Source: Candidatus Sabulitectum sp. (lineage in GTDB: Bacteria > Fermentibacterota > Fermentibacteria > Fermentibacterales > JCC-6). Taken from it: 64,000 nucleotides of DNA. Shown one piece after another: positions 1 through 10,400 of the stretch. Made by a program: the position numbers and the translations under genes. The notes under the pieces were generated by a model, which was not told where the DNA came from, made no database searches, and saw nothing but the letters and a program-made list of their open reading frames with translations. The stretch spans positions 1 through 64,000 of the forward strand of contig JAIOSV010000096.1 in NCBI GenBank assembly GCA_021107435.1, written 5' to 3'. How positions within the stretch are numbered: position 1 is the first letter of the stretch; the number at the start of each line of letters is the position of its first letter.

Positions 1-752
1 CTGCCTGCATTGCTGAGAGATTCGTAGTTGCCCTGACCTTTGGCTATTATCACGGGAGCATTCCTGAAAGCATCTCTGAATTCCGCAGAACACAGTTCAA
101 GCAGTGTGCCGGGAGCATCGCTTCCGTTGGACAGGATTGTTGTGATTTCGTGCAGTCCGGCTTCAATGGCATCCTGCTCTGTGGCATCATTGAGTACCGG
201 TGAACCCTTTACCGCGTAGATAACAGGGATGCTGATTCTTTCAATAAGAGCTTTGTCAAAAACCGTTTCACCAGTATTGTCTGCAAGGTATAGCAGATGG
301 TCGGCAGTTTCAAGCAGTCTTTTCAGCTCTGTTGTGTGATCTATGGCAAATGGCTGCTTGAGTACCCTCTCAATGGTCTCCATAAGGTTGCCGAAGTCTT
401 CCATCACACCCAGGTCCATGATGTTACCGGCAATCGCCAGCCTGATTGCGGTGTCCATGGGTTCTGGAGAATTATCTATCAGGCTCCTGAGATCCGGCAG
501 CAGAGCCAGAGCCTGTTCAGTACTCTTCTGTTTGGCTTCCTGGTAGGGATCCGATGAGAATATTTCTTTCCGGACCGTGCTGTGTACAAGTCTGGCGATT
601 TCCGGCGGTATCGTTCCGGCATCCAGTTTCTTGAGGATTTCCATGGTCTTTCTGATAACGGAAAGCTGTTGTTCTTCTGTTCCCCCTGCTCTCCGGGCAG
701 CGCTGAGAGCCTGTTTAAGGAAACAGGGATAGCATTCGAGATATGTTTTCAT
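1..752 (-). CDS. DUF89 / ARMT1-like damage-control phosphatase family protein (3' part outside window)
   Basis: The frame is open from an ATG at 752 to the window edge, giving the first 250 residues. It opens with the ECYPCF segment (residues 6-11) typical of prokaryotic DUF89 proteins. It also carries DNTGE (158-162), VKGSPVLNDAT (181-191) and AKGQGNYESL (237-246), which are the conserved metal/phosphate-site blocks of this family. Characterised relatives are metal-dependent phosphatases acting on damaged or side-product phosphometabolites; the substrate here cannot be inferred. It lies 18 nt downstream of the transglutaminase-like gene on the same strand, so it is probably the last or a late gene of a minus-strand operon. 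The family call is firm; the C-terminus is not visible. Confidence 0.88.
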   Translation of the reverse strand, partial: MKTYLECYPCFLKQALSAARRAGGTEEQQLSVIRKTMEILKKLDAGTIPPEIARLVHSTVRKEIFSSDPYQEAKQKSTEQALALLPDLRSLIDNSPEPMDTAIRLAIAGNIMDLGVMEDFGNLMETIERVLKQPFAIDHTTELKRLLETADHLLYLADNTGETVFDKALIERISIPVIYAVKGSPVLNDATEQDAIEAGLHEITTILSNGSDAPGTLLELCSAEFRDAFRNAPVIIAKGQGNYESLSNAG

Positions 753-770
753 TCTTTTCTTTCCGGCCTG

Positions 771-1682
771 TTATCTGGCTTCTGCATGCATAGAGCCCTG
801 GAGTTGCCAGTGGGGGTTTTTGTATAGAACATTCAGCTCGTAGCCATCGGTTAGTCCAAGGTTCCACAGGGGGATAACATCCGCTGGATTATGTGCAATC
901 GCCAGCAGAGAATCCTCCTTAAAGAGCAGTGGATCAATCCTTAGCCCGTGTTCCGCAAGCACATTCCAGGCGTGAAAAATGCAACCTGTTCTGTCCAGTA
1001 TCAGCCCGCCTTCAACTTTCATTGTTAACCCTTGTTCTTCCGCGAGTCTTGCCATTTCTTTACTCATGGGAAAACATGGACCCGGTAGAGCTTCAGGGAT
1101 GGGCATTGATCTAATTGTTTCTGTTATCCAGGTCAGGGTTTCATCACTTATCGATTCTGAGATGGGTCTGGATGAGCCGGGTTGTTGAAAGATATTGATT
1201 GTTATAGAGAAATCAACGGTTTGTCCCGGCGTGATAAAGGGAATATCTGCCGTGAGGAGGCCTCCTGAAGGAACAAAGTCGTTTTCGAGAATAGTGAGAC
1301 TCTGGAAGGGAGGGTGGGAAACGGGCATGGGGATTATCACCTGAATACCCCAGGCTGTGATGTCACCTGTATTCGTAACAGATGCGGTAATCACTACTGT
1401 TGTGTCAACAGGGGAGACTCCCTGCCTCCTGTTGATAAGCCAGTCTGAGGTTTCCCGGGAAGTGCTGTTCCCCAGAGCTATTCCGTACACTCGATAAGCA
1501 TCGGCAAATCTGCCGCTGGCTTCCAGGATTCTGCCGAATTCAAGCATCCAGGCTCCGTCCTCGGCAGCTGCCATCTGCGAGTAGTAAACTGCTGCTTCAG
1601 GAATGTGACGGATGGAGATCAATGCCCTTGCTGAATCCGCGGGAGATATAGAGAAACCCAGAAGAACGAGAAGAAGATTCAC
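771..1682 (-). CDS. Secreted protein with degenerate transglutaminase-like domain
   Basis: 303 residues. A short hydrophobic start (residues 1-17) looks like a signal peptide. A helical, TPR-like stretch (about 20-80) is followed by a beta-rich Ig/CARDB-like segment (about 92-165, with alternating V/T/I and an S-V-T-N-T-G motif). The C-terminal part has the order expected of a transglutaminase-like core: Cys203 in GPCFPMSKEMARLA, His237 in FHAWN and Asp250 in RIDP. Family members are papain-fold enzymes, some catalytically inactive. The start codon overlaps the stop of the upstream permease gene by 4 nt, indicating translational coupling. I infer an envelope protein working with that permease; the transglutaminase call rests on the Cys/His/Asp spacing and is moderate. 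Confidence 0.55.
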   Translation of the reverse strand: MNLLLVLLGFSISPADSARALISIRHIPEAAVYYSQMAAAEDGAWMLEFGRILEASGRFADAYRVYGIALGNSTSRETSDWLINRRQGVSPVDTTVVITASVTNTGDITAWGIQVIIPMPVSHPPFQSLTILENDFVPSGGLLTADIPFITPGQTVDFSITINIFQQPGSSRPISESISDETLTWITETIRSMPIPEALPGPCFPMSKEMARLAEEQGLTMKVEGGLILDRTGCIFHAWNVLAEHGLRIDPLLFKEDSLLAIAHNPADVIPLWNLGLTDGYELNVLYKNPHWQLQGSMHAEAR

Positions 1683-2911
1683 TGTCTGAGTCCTTTTGTG
1701 GGTTCAAGGCTGGAAGCGCGGGCTGCGGGCACAAGTGCTGCAAGAAGACTGATGAGTACCGCAGCGCCTCCGGCAGTGAAGACCGCCTGAAAGGAAATCT
1801 TCATTGGGAAGGTGTCGTGGAAAGAGTAAACATCAGGTAACTGAATGATGCTGGTGGATTCAATAAGCCAGCAACCTGCCAGCCCCAGAAGAATTCCGGA
1901 TATGGCACCGGTAAATCCTACCAGCAATCCCTCCCACAGGAATACCCGCAGGATAAGCTGGCGGCTTGCTCCCATAGCTTTAAGAACTGCGATGTCGCGT
2001 CTTCTTTCAACAACGCTTCTTGCGATAGTTCCGGTGATGTTGAATGACGCCACCAGTGTTATAAGCAGAATGGCTGCAAAGGCGCCCAGTCTTTCAAGCT
2101 TAAGGCTGGCATAAAGAGCGGGATTTCTCTGCTGCCATGTGAGAACATTCATGGAATCCGGGACAATTTCTTCTAACGCACCAACAGCCTGATCCAGGGT
2201 AAAATCTTTATCCAGCTCTATGAACAGACCTGTGTATCCTCCCCCGGGAAGGAACATTCTTGAAGCGGTTTCCAGGGGCAGGTAAACTATTTTTCTGTCA
2301 TTTACCGGAAGTCCGGTCTCAATTGAGCCTGTGAGTACTGCTCTTCCCACGCCTGTTCTTCCGCTGGAGAAGAAGGCTGATGGGGGAAAGAAAAGGATAG
2401 TGTCGCCCACGCTGTGCATGAAGTCTTCAGAAAGGTATACGCCCAGTACTGCTCCCGGAAGATTATTTTCCCGGATAGAGGGGGGAGATCCCCATATAAG
2501 CATTGTGTCCAGACCGGCTGTCAGAAAGTTATTCTCAGTCACTCCCCGTACCAGACAGCCTGCTTCAATATTCCGGGACGGCATTCTGGCAACAGCCTCA
2601 CCTTCTATGTACGGAGAAACTGACCGTACCTGAGGAAGTGACCGCAGGCTGGAAATAAATGATGAATCATCCGGCAGGGGGGACGAGTTTGCCGAAAGAA
2701 TTGCAATGGGCGCATCAACTGCCTTAACGCTTTTGCTGATGAATTCTGCAAGCCCCGCAAGAATGCTCATCACAACCACCAGAGCCGCCACGCCAAGAGT
2801 AACCCCGGCAGTGCTTACCACTGAGGCAAAGGCCAGTCTTTTTCTCTGCGGGTGGCGTCTTAAATAGCGCCATGCCAGTTTCCACGATAGAGTTGCCAGT
2901 GGAACCTCCAT
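1679..2911 (-). CDS. ABC transporter permease of the LolC/LolE (FtsX/MacB) type
   Basis: 410 residues. The N-terminus has the LolC/E signature: a basic WRYLRRHPQRKR stretch followed by the first membrane helix (about residues 27-55). A large periplasmic domain (about 60-270) comes next, then three C-terminal helices (about 275-300, 325-350 and 375-400) with the family block FNITGTIARSVVERRRDIAVLKAMGAS between the first two. In Gram-negative bacteria such permeases, with a LolD-type ATPase, release lipoproteins from the inner membrane. No ATPase gene is in the window, so it must be encoded elsewhere or upstream of a different operon. The start ATG at 2911 has a GGAA-like ribosome site. It overlaps the downstream gene by 4 nt. 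Confidence 0.85.
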   Translation of the reverse strand: MEVPLATLSWKLAWRYLRRHPQRKRLAFASVVSTAGVTLGVAALVVVMSILAGLAEFISKSVKAVDAPIAILSANSSPLPDDSSFISSLRSLPQVRSVSPYIEGEAVARMPSRNIEAGCLVRGVTENNFLTAGLDTMLIWGSPPSIRENNLPGAVLGVYLSEDFMHSVGDTILFFPPSAFFSSGRTGVGRAVLTGSIETGLPVNDRKIVYLPLETASRMFLPGGGYTGLFIELDKDFTLDQAVGALEEIVPDSMNVLTWQQRNPALYASLKLERLGAFAAILLITLVASFNITGTIARSVVERRRDIAVLKAMGASRQLILRVFLWEGLLVGFTGAISGILLGLAGCWLIESTSIIQLPDVYSFHDTFPMKISFQAVFTAGGAAVLISLLAALVPAARASSLEPTKGLRQ

Positions 2912-2973
2912 TCATCTTTCCGGTATTGATTATATATCAAAACTGAAGCATCACTGATTAAAGGGGGATTATT

Positions 2974-5900
2974 CTGTCTGGAATACTGCTGGCTATTGCT
3001 GTTGTTGCGCTGGAACAAGTTGTCACAGTTGAAGTTAGTGATCCATATCTGTTTGACGAGAATGGCCTTAGTACTATTTCCATCTCCGGGATGTATTCGA
3101 CAGAAACGGATAATGGAGGCATGATTCCAACTTCCATCAGGTACGTTCCGGTACCTCCGGGCCCAGAACCCCGTCTTGAGTGGGCTGTCAGCGCAGTTGG
3201 CAATACCGGCTGGAATCGTTCTCTGCTGCTGGCCTCGGCTCCGATATTTACGGGCAGCGGGCTGGAAGCGGAGGTGACCTGTCTGCCGATTGAATTTCCC
3301 CCTGAACACCCGCCGGTAACGATGGAAATCATTCACCTGCTGGGAACTACAGTAGCCAGAATATCTGTTTCACCATTCTGCTACGGAACACCAGCGAGAT
3401 ATGCCAGGGAAATAACTTACAATCTTTCCATACGGGAGGTTTCGGGAAGCAGGTCAATAGAAGGATCTCTTCTGCAGAGTCTCTGCCCCGAATCAGAAGT
3501 GTGGTGGCCTTACAGGGAGAGATCGCCCGAGAGCCCCTTCTGGGGGAAACCCTGGGCGAGGATAAAGGTAAATAACACAGGTTTTTACAGCGTTACAGGC
3601 GAGGAGCTGAATGCTTCAGGTTGTCTGGTCGCAGGTGTTCCCTCTGCTTCGCTGGCCTTGTTTTCCGGTCCAGGCGAGATGTTCAACCCAGATGATCCGG
3701 GGGAAGAACACCAGCTGAGTTCCGTGTCAATTACTGTTTTCGACGGAGGCGACGGCATATTTAATCTTTCTGATTCTCTGATCTTCTTCGGACGGGAACT
3801 GTGGCACTGGAATTTCACTGCGGATTCGATTTACAGATCTTTTCACCGGTATGATGAAACAAATACTTACTGGCTCACATGGGGTGGCGAGAATGGCGCC
3901 AGGATTGATCAGGTTACTGCGACTCCATCCGGCGGGCCTGAAATAGAAGAAGGTATAATTCCATTCGGATTTGAGCAGGAGGTGTTCTGGGAGTACACTG
4001 AAGACAGGACTGGATGGGTGTGGGGATTTCTTAAAGGTGAATACCCCTGCTATTTTTATCTCAGCGCGCCATTTTCTTCTGATCTTGCCACAGTAAGGCT
4101 TTCCATGGTTCATGGTAGCATTAGCCTTCATTCAGTAAAAGCTGAGCTGGAAGACGTACTTATTCTGGATACTTTAACCATCGACACTGTTGGCAATCGT
4201 CGAATAGAGTATTTCACTATCAGCGATGTTCCTGTTTGCCAGGGGGGCAACATACTCAAAGTTTGGAATGATCATCCCAATGGCGCTGATTTTAACTATG
4301 CAGAGATCCTGCTTCCCGTAGATCTGTCAGTTTCCGCCGGCTACCAGATTGCGTTGTCCGGTTACGCATCCGGTCTTCATTCACTGAGGTTCGGTTCTGT
4401 TTCTTCAGAGTCACACATTTTTGACATCAGCGATCCATTCCATCCCCTTGAACTTACAGAGTGGACCCTGGATGGATCCGAGGCTCTGCTGTCTCTTGCC
4501 ATGCAGGGAGAGATCACAACACTTATGGCAGTGAGTCCTCATCACTTCCTTTCAACTGAGTCTATTGAGCCGGCCCAGCCCGGAATGATACTTGGAGTTT
4601 CTGCGCCTGCGGATGTAATCATTACTGTTCCCGAGACCATGGCAGACGGACTTTCTGTACTGGAATCCGTCTATGCAGCCCGAGGCCTTTCACTGCTTGT
4701 TGTGACCTACAGAGAGGTGTACGATGAGTTCGGCCAGGGAATATCCGATCCGGGCACTGTAAGATCCCTTGTAAGATGGGCACTGGATACCTGGCCCGAC
4801 CCTCCGCAGGCACTTCTTCTCATTGGCGACGGATCCAACGATCCCCTTGGATACACCACAGGATATCAAACAGTGGCACCGGTGAATTCCACTGTGCGGT
4901 TAGACCACTGCAAAGACTCATATTTCACAACAGTTCACACCGGCAGTGAGATCCCTGAGATCCCTGTGTCCAGAATCCCTGCTTCAACAGTAAATGAACT
5001 TCTGATTGCTTCAGAAAAGGCAGCTGTGCTTGAGAATGGATACATTCTTGGCCCCTGGAGCAACACAGTTCTGCTGGTTGCTGATGATGAGTGGGGAGAT
5101 AAAAGCCATAAAGAGAATCGACCCACAGTAACCTGCGAATTTCTGGCTGACAGCGTAATCCCCACATCAACGAATGTCGTTAAACTCTATGAAATAGCGT
5201 ATCCGTGGCCACCGGGAACAACCGTGGAGGGCGCTCATCCCACAAAACCTGAGGCCTCTGCTGATTTCATAGAACAACTAAACAAAGGGGTGATATATAC
5301 TTCGTTCTTTGGTCACGGTTCTTATGATCAGATGACACACGAAAAGCTTTTTTCCTCTGCTATGGTCAGCCAGCTCAATAACGCTCCCCGCTACTTTCTC
5401 TACAACTCATTTTCATGTGCTACCGGTTTTTTTGATCTTTCCGCAGGAGATTGCCTTGCTGAGATTCTTCTTTTCCACCACGGTGGTGGAGCTGCCGCGA
5501 CGATTGCGTGCTCAAGAGACAGCTACGGCGGACAGAATAAGACTTTATCCACTGAGCTTATGAGCAGATTGCATGAAGGTGATTTCACCATTGCCGAGGC
5601 TCTATGGCTTTCGCAGCTCACCACAGAGAATCCCAACGATTTTTTATTCCCGGTTCTTGGAGACGGTGGGATAACACTTCCATGGACAGAAACGGCCGGT
5701 TACTCCGCTGAGCCTGAAGATACATTGAGCAGAGGGTTGGTAAACACCGTAAATGTGTCTTTCCCCGAAGAGTCTTCTTTCCTGTTTCGCTGCATGGAGA
5801 GTGCTGATACGATATTGTACGTAAGTCCTCTTTCATCTGATTTTACCATTGAGTATCTGCGTTACGGCTCGGAACTGTACAGTGGAATTATTTCAACAGA

Positions 5901-6687
5901 TGAGCAGGGAGACGCTTCGGTAAACTTCTTTGTTCCCCTTCAGGCTGACACAGGCTCTCTTGCTCGAACTGACGCAACGGGACGAATAGAAGATGAACTG
6001 GGTACCGGCTATTCATGGCCGATTCCTCTGAGAGATACAGGCAACTACAGTGAAGATTCTCGGGGTCCTGATATCGAACTCAGCTTCCCGGATTCCAGGG
6101 GTGGAGAAATACCCTCCGTTTACCAGAATGCTGTTATGCACGCGGTACTTTCTGATTCTTCCGGCATCTGTGTTCTTGGTAATGACGCCGGATCCACCAT
6201 AATCGGTTCCGTAGACGGCGGGTACGAAGATCTTACCGATTTGTTTGCCTACCATCAGGGCAGTTACACTACAGGTTCCCTTGATTACACCATTCCGGAT
6301 CTGCTGCCCGGTACTCATGAGATTAGAATTGTAGCCCGGGACGGCATGAAGAATACCGGTGAGTCCATTCTCAGCTTCAGTGTTCTGCAAGGGGAAGCGC
6401 CACTGCTTGAAAAAACAGGGGTTTACCCCAACCCCGTCAGGGGTCAGCGGGCGTTCTTTTTCACCACATCATCTTCCGGAACCGTCAGTGTTACTGTCTA
6501 TACAATAGCAGGCCGGCCCGTATGGAATGGTGAAACCATTGTGCAGAACGGAGCGGGACAGCTTGTATGGAACGGAATGGATTCAGACGGAGATGCTGTT
6601 GCCGCCGGGGCATACATCTACATACTTCACTTTTCAAGCAGCTCGGGCAGTGCTTCTGTTAACAATATCCTGGTGGTGAGTCCTTGA
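2974..6687 (+). CDS. C25 (gingipain-type) cysteine peptidase with FlgD/sorting-like C-terminal Ig domain; non-AUG start
   Basis: The frame opens after a TAA at 2959 and no ATG occurs until 3091, which would cut off the signal peptide. A strong AAGGGGG ribosome site (2961-2967) sits 6 nt before a CTG at 2974, or just before ATT at 2971; starting there gives SGILLAIAVVAL, a signal peptide matching the paralogue at 7418. The 1237-residue product has a gingipain-propeptide-like N-terminal region, a C25 core (about 555-900) with catalytic His781 in FFGHGS and Cys815 in FSCATG, and a C-terminal beta-domain (about 1140-1237) beginning VYPNPVRG and containing LVWNGMDSDGD, as in FlgD-like/type-A sorting tails. 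Predicted secreted surface protease. Its stop overlaps the sirtuin start (TTGA). The family is secure; the exact start codon is not. Confidence 0.88.
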   Translation: MSGILLAIAVVALEQVVTVEVSDPYLFDENGLSTISISGMYSTETDNGGMIPTSIRYVPVPPGPEPRLEWAVSAVGNTGWNRSLLLASAPIFTGSGLEAEVTCLPIEFPPEHPPVTMEIIHLLGTTVARISVSPFCYGTPARYAREITYNLSIREVSGSRSIEGSLLQSLCPESEVWWPYRERSPESPFWGKPWARIKVNNTGFYSVTGEELNASGCLVAGVPSASLALFSGPGEMFNPDDPGEEHQLSSVSITVFDGGDGIFNLSDSLIFFGRELWHWNFTADSIYRSFHRYDETNTYWLTWGGENGARIDQVTATPSGGPEIEEGIIPFGFEQEVFWEYTEDRTGWVWGFLKGEYPCYFYLSAPFSSDLATVRLSMVHGSISLHSVKAELEDVLILDTLTIDTVGNRRIEYFTISDVPVCQGGNILKVWNDHPNGADFNYAEILLPVDLSVSAGYQIALSGYASGLHSLRFGSVSSESHIFDISDPFHPLELTEWTLDGSEALLSLAMQGEITTLMAVSPHHFLSTESIEPAQPGMILGVSAPADVIITVPETMADGLSVLESVYAARGLSLLVVTYREVYDEFGQGISDPGTVRSLVRWALDTWPDPPQALLLIGDGSNDPLGYTTGYQTVAPVNSTVRLDHCKDSYFTTVHTGSEIPEIPVSRIPASTVNELLIASEKAAVLENGYILGPWSNTVLLVADDEWGDKSHKENRPTVTCEFLADSVIPTSTNVVKLYEIAYPWPPGTTVEGAHPTKPEASADFIEQLNKGVIYTSFFGHGSYDQMTHEKLFSSAMVSQLNNAPRYFLYNSFSCATGFFDLSAGDCLAEILLFHHGGGAAATIACSRDSYGGQNKTLSTELMSRLHEGDFTIAEALWLSQLTTENPNDFLFPVLGDGGITLPWTETAGYSAEPEDTLSRGLVNTVNVSFPEESSFLFRCMESADTILYVSPLSSDFTIEYLRYGSELYSGIISTDEQGDASVNFFVPLQADTGSLARTDATGRIEDELGTGYSWPIPLRDTGNYSEDSRGPDIELSFPDSRGGEIPSVYQNAVMHAVLSDSSGICVLGNDAGSTIIGSVDGGYEDLTDLFAYHQGSYTTGSLDYTIPDLLPGTHEIRIVARDGMKNTGESILSFSVLQGEAPLLEKTGVYPNPVRGQRAFFFTTSSSGTVSVTVYTIAGRPVWNGETIVQNGAGQLVWNGMDSDGDAVAAGAYIYILHFSSSSGSASVNNILVVSP

Positions 6688-7421
6688 TTAACAGAGCAAT
6701 TGAACTTGTCAGGAAAAGCATTGAACCTCTTGTATTCACCGGAGCAGGAATGTCACGGGAGAGCGGAATGAGAACATTTCGCGGGGAGGATGGTCTCTGG
6801 AATGAATACAGTCCGGAGCAGCTTTCTTCCATTTCGGGGCTCAGATCCAACCCGGAGGTTGTGTGGGACTGGTACAGGATGCGGCTGATGGCCAGTGAAG
6901 GTGTTGTGCCCCATGCAGGCTACGAAGCTCTTACATATTTACAGAAGGAGAAGGGGAATCTTCCTGTAATTACTCAAAATGTGGATGGACTGCACAGACT
7001 TGCAGGACAGACTGATGTGCTGGAAATCCACGGTTCCATGAGAACTGCTTCCTGTCTTGACGGGTGCGGGTTTTCTACAGAACTTACCTCTGAAGTACTT
7101 AAGAATATTCCGCCCTTCTGTCCTGATTGCGGAGCGATTCTAAGGCCGGATATAGTTCTTTTTGGAGAACCACTGCCGCAGGAAGTAATTTTAAGGTCAT
7201 ACAGGCTGGCTGAGAAGTGTGACCTGATGTTTGTGATTGGAACCTCGGTACAGGTCTGGCCTGCTGCGGGAATACCTTTCACCGCCCTTGATAAAGGAGC
7301 GGTGATAATTGAGATAAATCCGGTTCAGACGGAACTGCCGCACAATGAGAATGTTATCAGTATAAGAAGAAAAGCAGGGGAAATTCTACCTTTGCTCTTC
7401 GGTACAGGGGAGAAGATATGA
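6684..7421 (+). CDS. Class III (SIRT5/CobB-like) NAD-dependent protein deacylase
   Basis: 245 residues with the complete sirtuin set: GAGMS-ESG-RTFRG for NAD (residues 20-34), QNVDGLH (98-104), catalytic His116 in EIHG, two zinc pairs CLDGC (124-128) and CPDC (146-149), RPDIVLFGE, and GTSVQVWPA near the C-terminus. Tyr64 and Arg67 (WYRMR) form the YxxR pair that in SIRT5 and bacterial CobB binds succinyl/malonyl groups, so desuccinylase-type activity is likely by family knowledge. The start is TTG at 6684 and overlaps the stop of the C25 gene; its own stop overlaps the ATG of the second C25 gene. It is a cytoplasmic enzyme locked between two secreted proteases, which is unusual. Confidence 0.93.
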   Translation: MINRAIELVRKSIEPLVFTGAGMSRESGMRTFRGEDGLWNEYSPEQLSSISGLRSNPEVVWDWYRMRLMASEGVVPHAGYEALTYLQKEKGNLPVITQNVDGLHRLAGQTDVLEIHGSMRTASCLDGCGFSTELTSEVLKNIPPFCPDCGAILRPDIVLFGEPLPQEVILRSYRLAEKCDLMFVIGTSVQVWPAAGIPFTALDKGAVIIEINPVQTELPHNENVISIRRKAGEILPLLFGTGEKI

Positions 7422-10400
7422 CCGTATTTCCACTAATTGCTGTTCTTGCCGTTTCGTGGAGCGGTACATTCCACTTTGATTCTCCGCGGATTGACGCAGG
7501 TGGCATTCCTTCCATTGAAGGTACAGTGAATCTTCATGAACCCGGCGCTCCAATGTATCCTGTAAAGACTGTTTTCATCCCTGTTCCACCCGGAGTTGAG
7601 CCTGTATTGAATTATTCAGCAGCCACATCGGCGACTTCGATTCACACTGCTGAAATTCCCAGAGCTGGAATACTGGTCGGATCCGGTCTGGATGCCCATA
7701 CGATTCCAGTCGCACCCGTTGACCGTTCGATTCAAACCGCAGAGCTGGAAGGGGTTTTCCCTCTGGCCGGAACTCAGGTGGCAGTGGTTAACATCTATCC
7801 CCTCACAGAAAGCGGTTTCCTCTCTTCGGTAACTGTTTCACTTGACTGGAATGAGTCGACTGCAGGACAGAGAATCCCGGAAAACCATCTTCTCAGCGGG
7901 GTTGCGGAGGGAGATGTGTACTGGCCTGCTGCTTATCAGAGAGCTTCAAGCTCTTTCTGGGGAAAGCCCTGGGCAAGGATCGCCATTGAGGAAACCGGCA
8001 GCTATGAAGTTACATGTTCAGAGCTTGAAGCGGCAGGTTGCGACGCAAGCGGATCTCCTGTGGAGAGTGTAGCCCTTTTCTCCGGTCCCGGCATCCATTT
8101 TGCCCAGGTTCAGGAAACAGAGCATTCCCTTCAGCCGGTATCAGTCATTGTTGATGACAAAAACGGAGACGGCATTTTCAACGATGATGATACCATAAGA
8201 TTTCTCGCGGGCGGACTCAACAGATTTGAGTATACGCAGAGATCTCTTGAGTGGTTCTACCACAGATATGCGACTCACCGAATTTACTGGCTTACCTGGG
8301 GTGGAGAATCGGGAGCAAGGATGCAGAGTGAACCCGGTGCCCCTGACGGATCTCCGCAGTGGGGCAATACCATAGAACACACTGTGCATCTTGAGGACGG
8401 CGGGTACTGGATGCCCCGGTATGAACTCAGAACAGGGTGGTTCTGGAAGAAGATCAACTCAGGCGAGCAGACATCTGTGCCCTTAAACCTCAGTGATGTG
8501 GCAGGCAGTGCTGATGTGATTCTGGCATTTGCCGTATCTGAGCCATCAGCGTTTACGGTAACCCTCCAGGGTGGCGGTACCGTTGAGCTCAGCGGTTCAG
8601 GAGCCAAACAGACTGTTTTTGAGGATGTGGACATTTCAGAGCTGAACCAGCTTCAGATCAGTTTTTCTTCCACAGACCCTTCAGCGGATTTCTATCTGGA
8701 CTATGTGGAGCTGACCTGTGATGTATATACTGCAGCCTCTGACAAGCGACTTTTCTTCTCCGATGAGGTGGGCAGGTACAACTTCTCATTTTCCGACGGC
8801 AGCTATGTCTTTGATGTGTTTAATCTCATGAATCCAAGAATCATTTCCGGTACAGAACAAGCCGGTGGTTCGCTGAATTTTTCGCTTAATCTTCAGGATT
8901 CAACATCTCTTATGGTTCTGGCGGAGAATGACTGGCTTTCTCCCGACTCAATATCTCCAGCTTCACCGGGCAGGCTTGTGGGAACCATTTCATCAGGAGA
9001 CAGGCTGCTGGTGGTTCCAGAGATTTTCTCTGATGACGCTCTTTCTCTGAAATCTCTTCTGGAAAGCATGGGCTATGAGGTTGTTATTGCCACAACCGGA
9101 GAGATCTACGATGAGTTTGGACAGGGAGTGAAAGACCCCGGGGCAATCCGATCCGCTGTACGGTGGGGAATGGATTCATGGTCAACTCCATTGAGTACTG
9201 TGATACTCTGCGGGGACGCGCACTACGATCCACTGGGTTATTCTACCACACTTCCTGATCTGGTTCCCGCCATGATTTTCCTTACTAACTCAGGTGATTA
9301 TCCATCCTGGGCTGAGAGCGACTGGTTTGTTCAAGTACATGCAGGTGCGACCTACCCTGAGATTCCCATTGCCAGAATTCCAGCCGGTGATGCTTCCAGC
9401 TTTGGGGCTGTCAGTGCCAAGAGTGTATTGTACCATTCCGGGCAGGGAAATGGAAGCTGGAGTAACCGCTTTGTTCTTTTTGCAGATGATGAGTGGTCTG
9501 ACCACTCATGCAATGAACATGTTCATACAAATGATATGGAAGAGATCTGCTACGAATACCTTCCTTACTACGTAAATCCCGAAAAGTTCTATCTGATTGA
9601 GTATCCATGGCCTCCGGGCACAGTTCCCGATGGTGTACATCCGGAGAAGCCGGATGCCCGAGTGGCTTTCAGAGAGCTCTGGAACGAAGGCATGGGAGCT
9701 TTTCTTTTTTTCGGGCATGGTTCCGCAAATCAGATTACGCATGAGAAGGTAATGCTCGGGGACGGACCCGCCTCTCTCACAAACGGTTCGAGGCTGCCTC
9801 TGGCAATGTTTCTCTCCTGCGATGTTTCACGCTTTTTTGTTCCCGGTGTTGACTGTATCAGCGAAAAGCTTGTTTACCACCCGGCCGGAGGTGCCATCGC
9901 AACCATAGGAGCCACCGCTGGAACCACATCTTCACCTAATTTCAGTTACGGTAAAGCAATGATTCCTCTTTTTGCAGAGAGCGGATACTCAATCGGCTAT
10001 ACCTTTTGGGCAGGGAAACTGGTTGCCCATAAAGCCGGAACTTCAAAATACTATGTGCTTATGGGCTTTCCTGACCTTATTTTGTCTATGTCCAGGAATG
10101 ATCTTGAAGTGACAGTTTCCGGAGATACTCTGAGAACCGCTGAAGTTAATTCTGTGACCGGGAACGGAGTTTCCTCCGAAGGACTGGCTCTGATTGAGAT
10201 ATCCGAATCGGATATACCGGCCAGTTACACAATGCTGTCAGGCGGGGTCATCGACTACTTCCATCAGGGCGGTACCGCCTGGAGGGGAAGAGCATCTATT
10301 TCCGGTGGAGAGTTTTCCGCTGAATGTATTCTCCCTGCCGCGTGCAACACCGGTCACCTTGCCAGAGTTGACGCCGCAGCAATTGTGCCCGGGGGGATAG

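Noticed and set aside
297-827. Short plus-strand open frames over the first 800 bases.
   Set aside because: They are antisense to the DUF89 gene, whose conserved motifs are on the minus strand.
3091-6687. Start of the first C25 protease at ATG 3091.
   Set aside because: It would remove the signal peptide and the first 39 residues, which align with the paralogue, and has no ribosome site.
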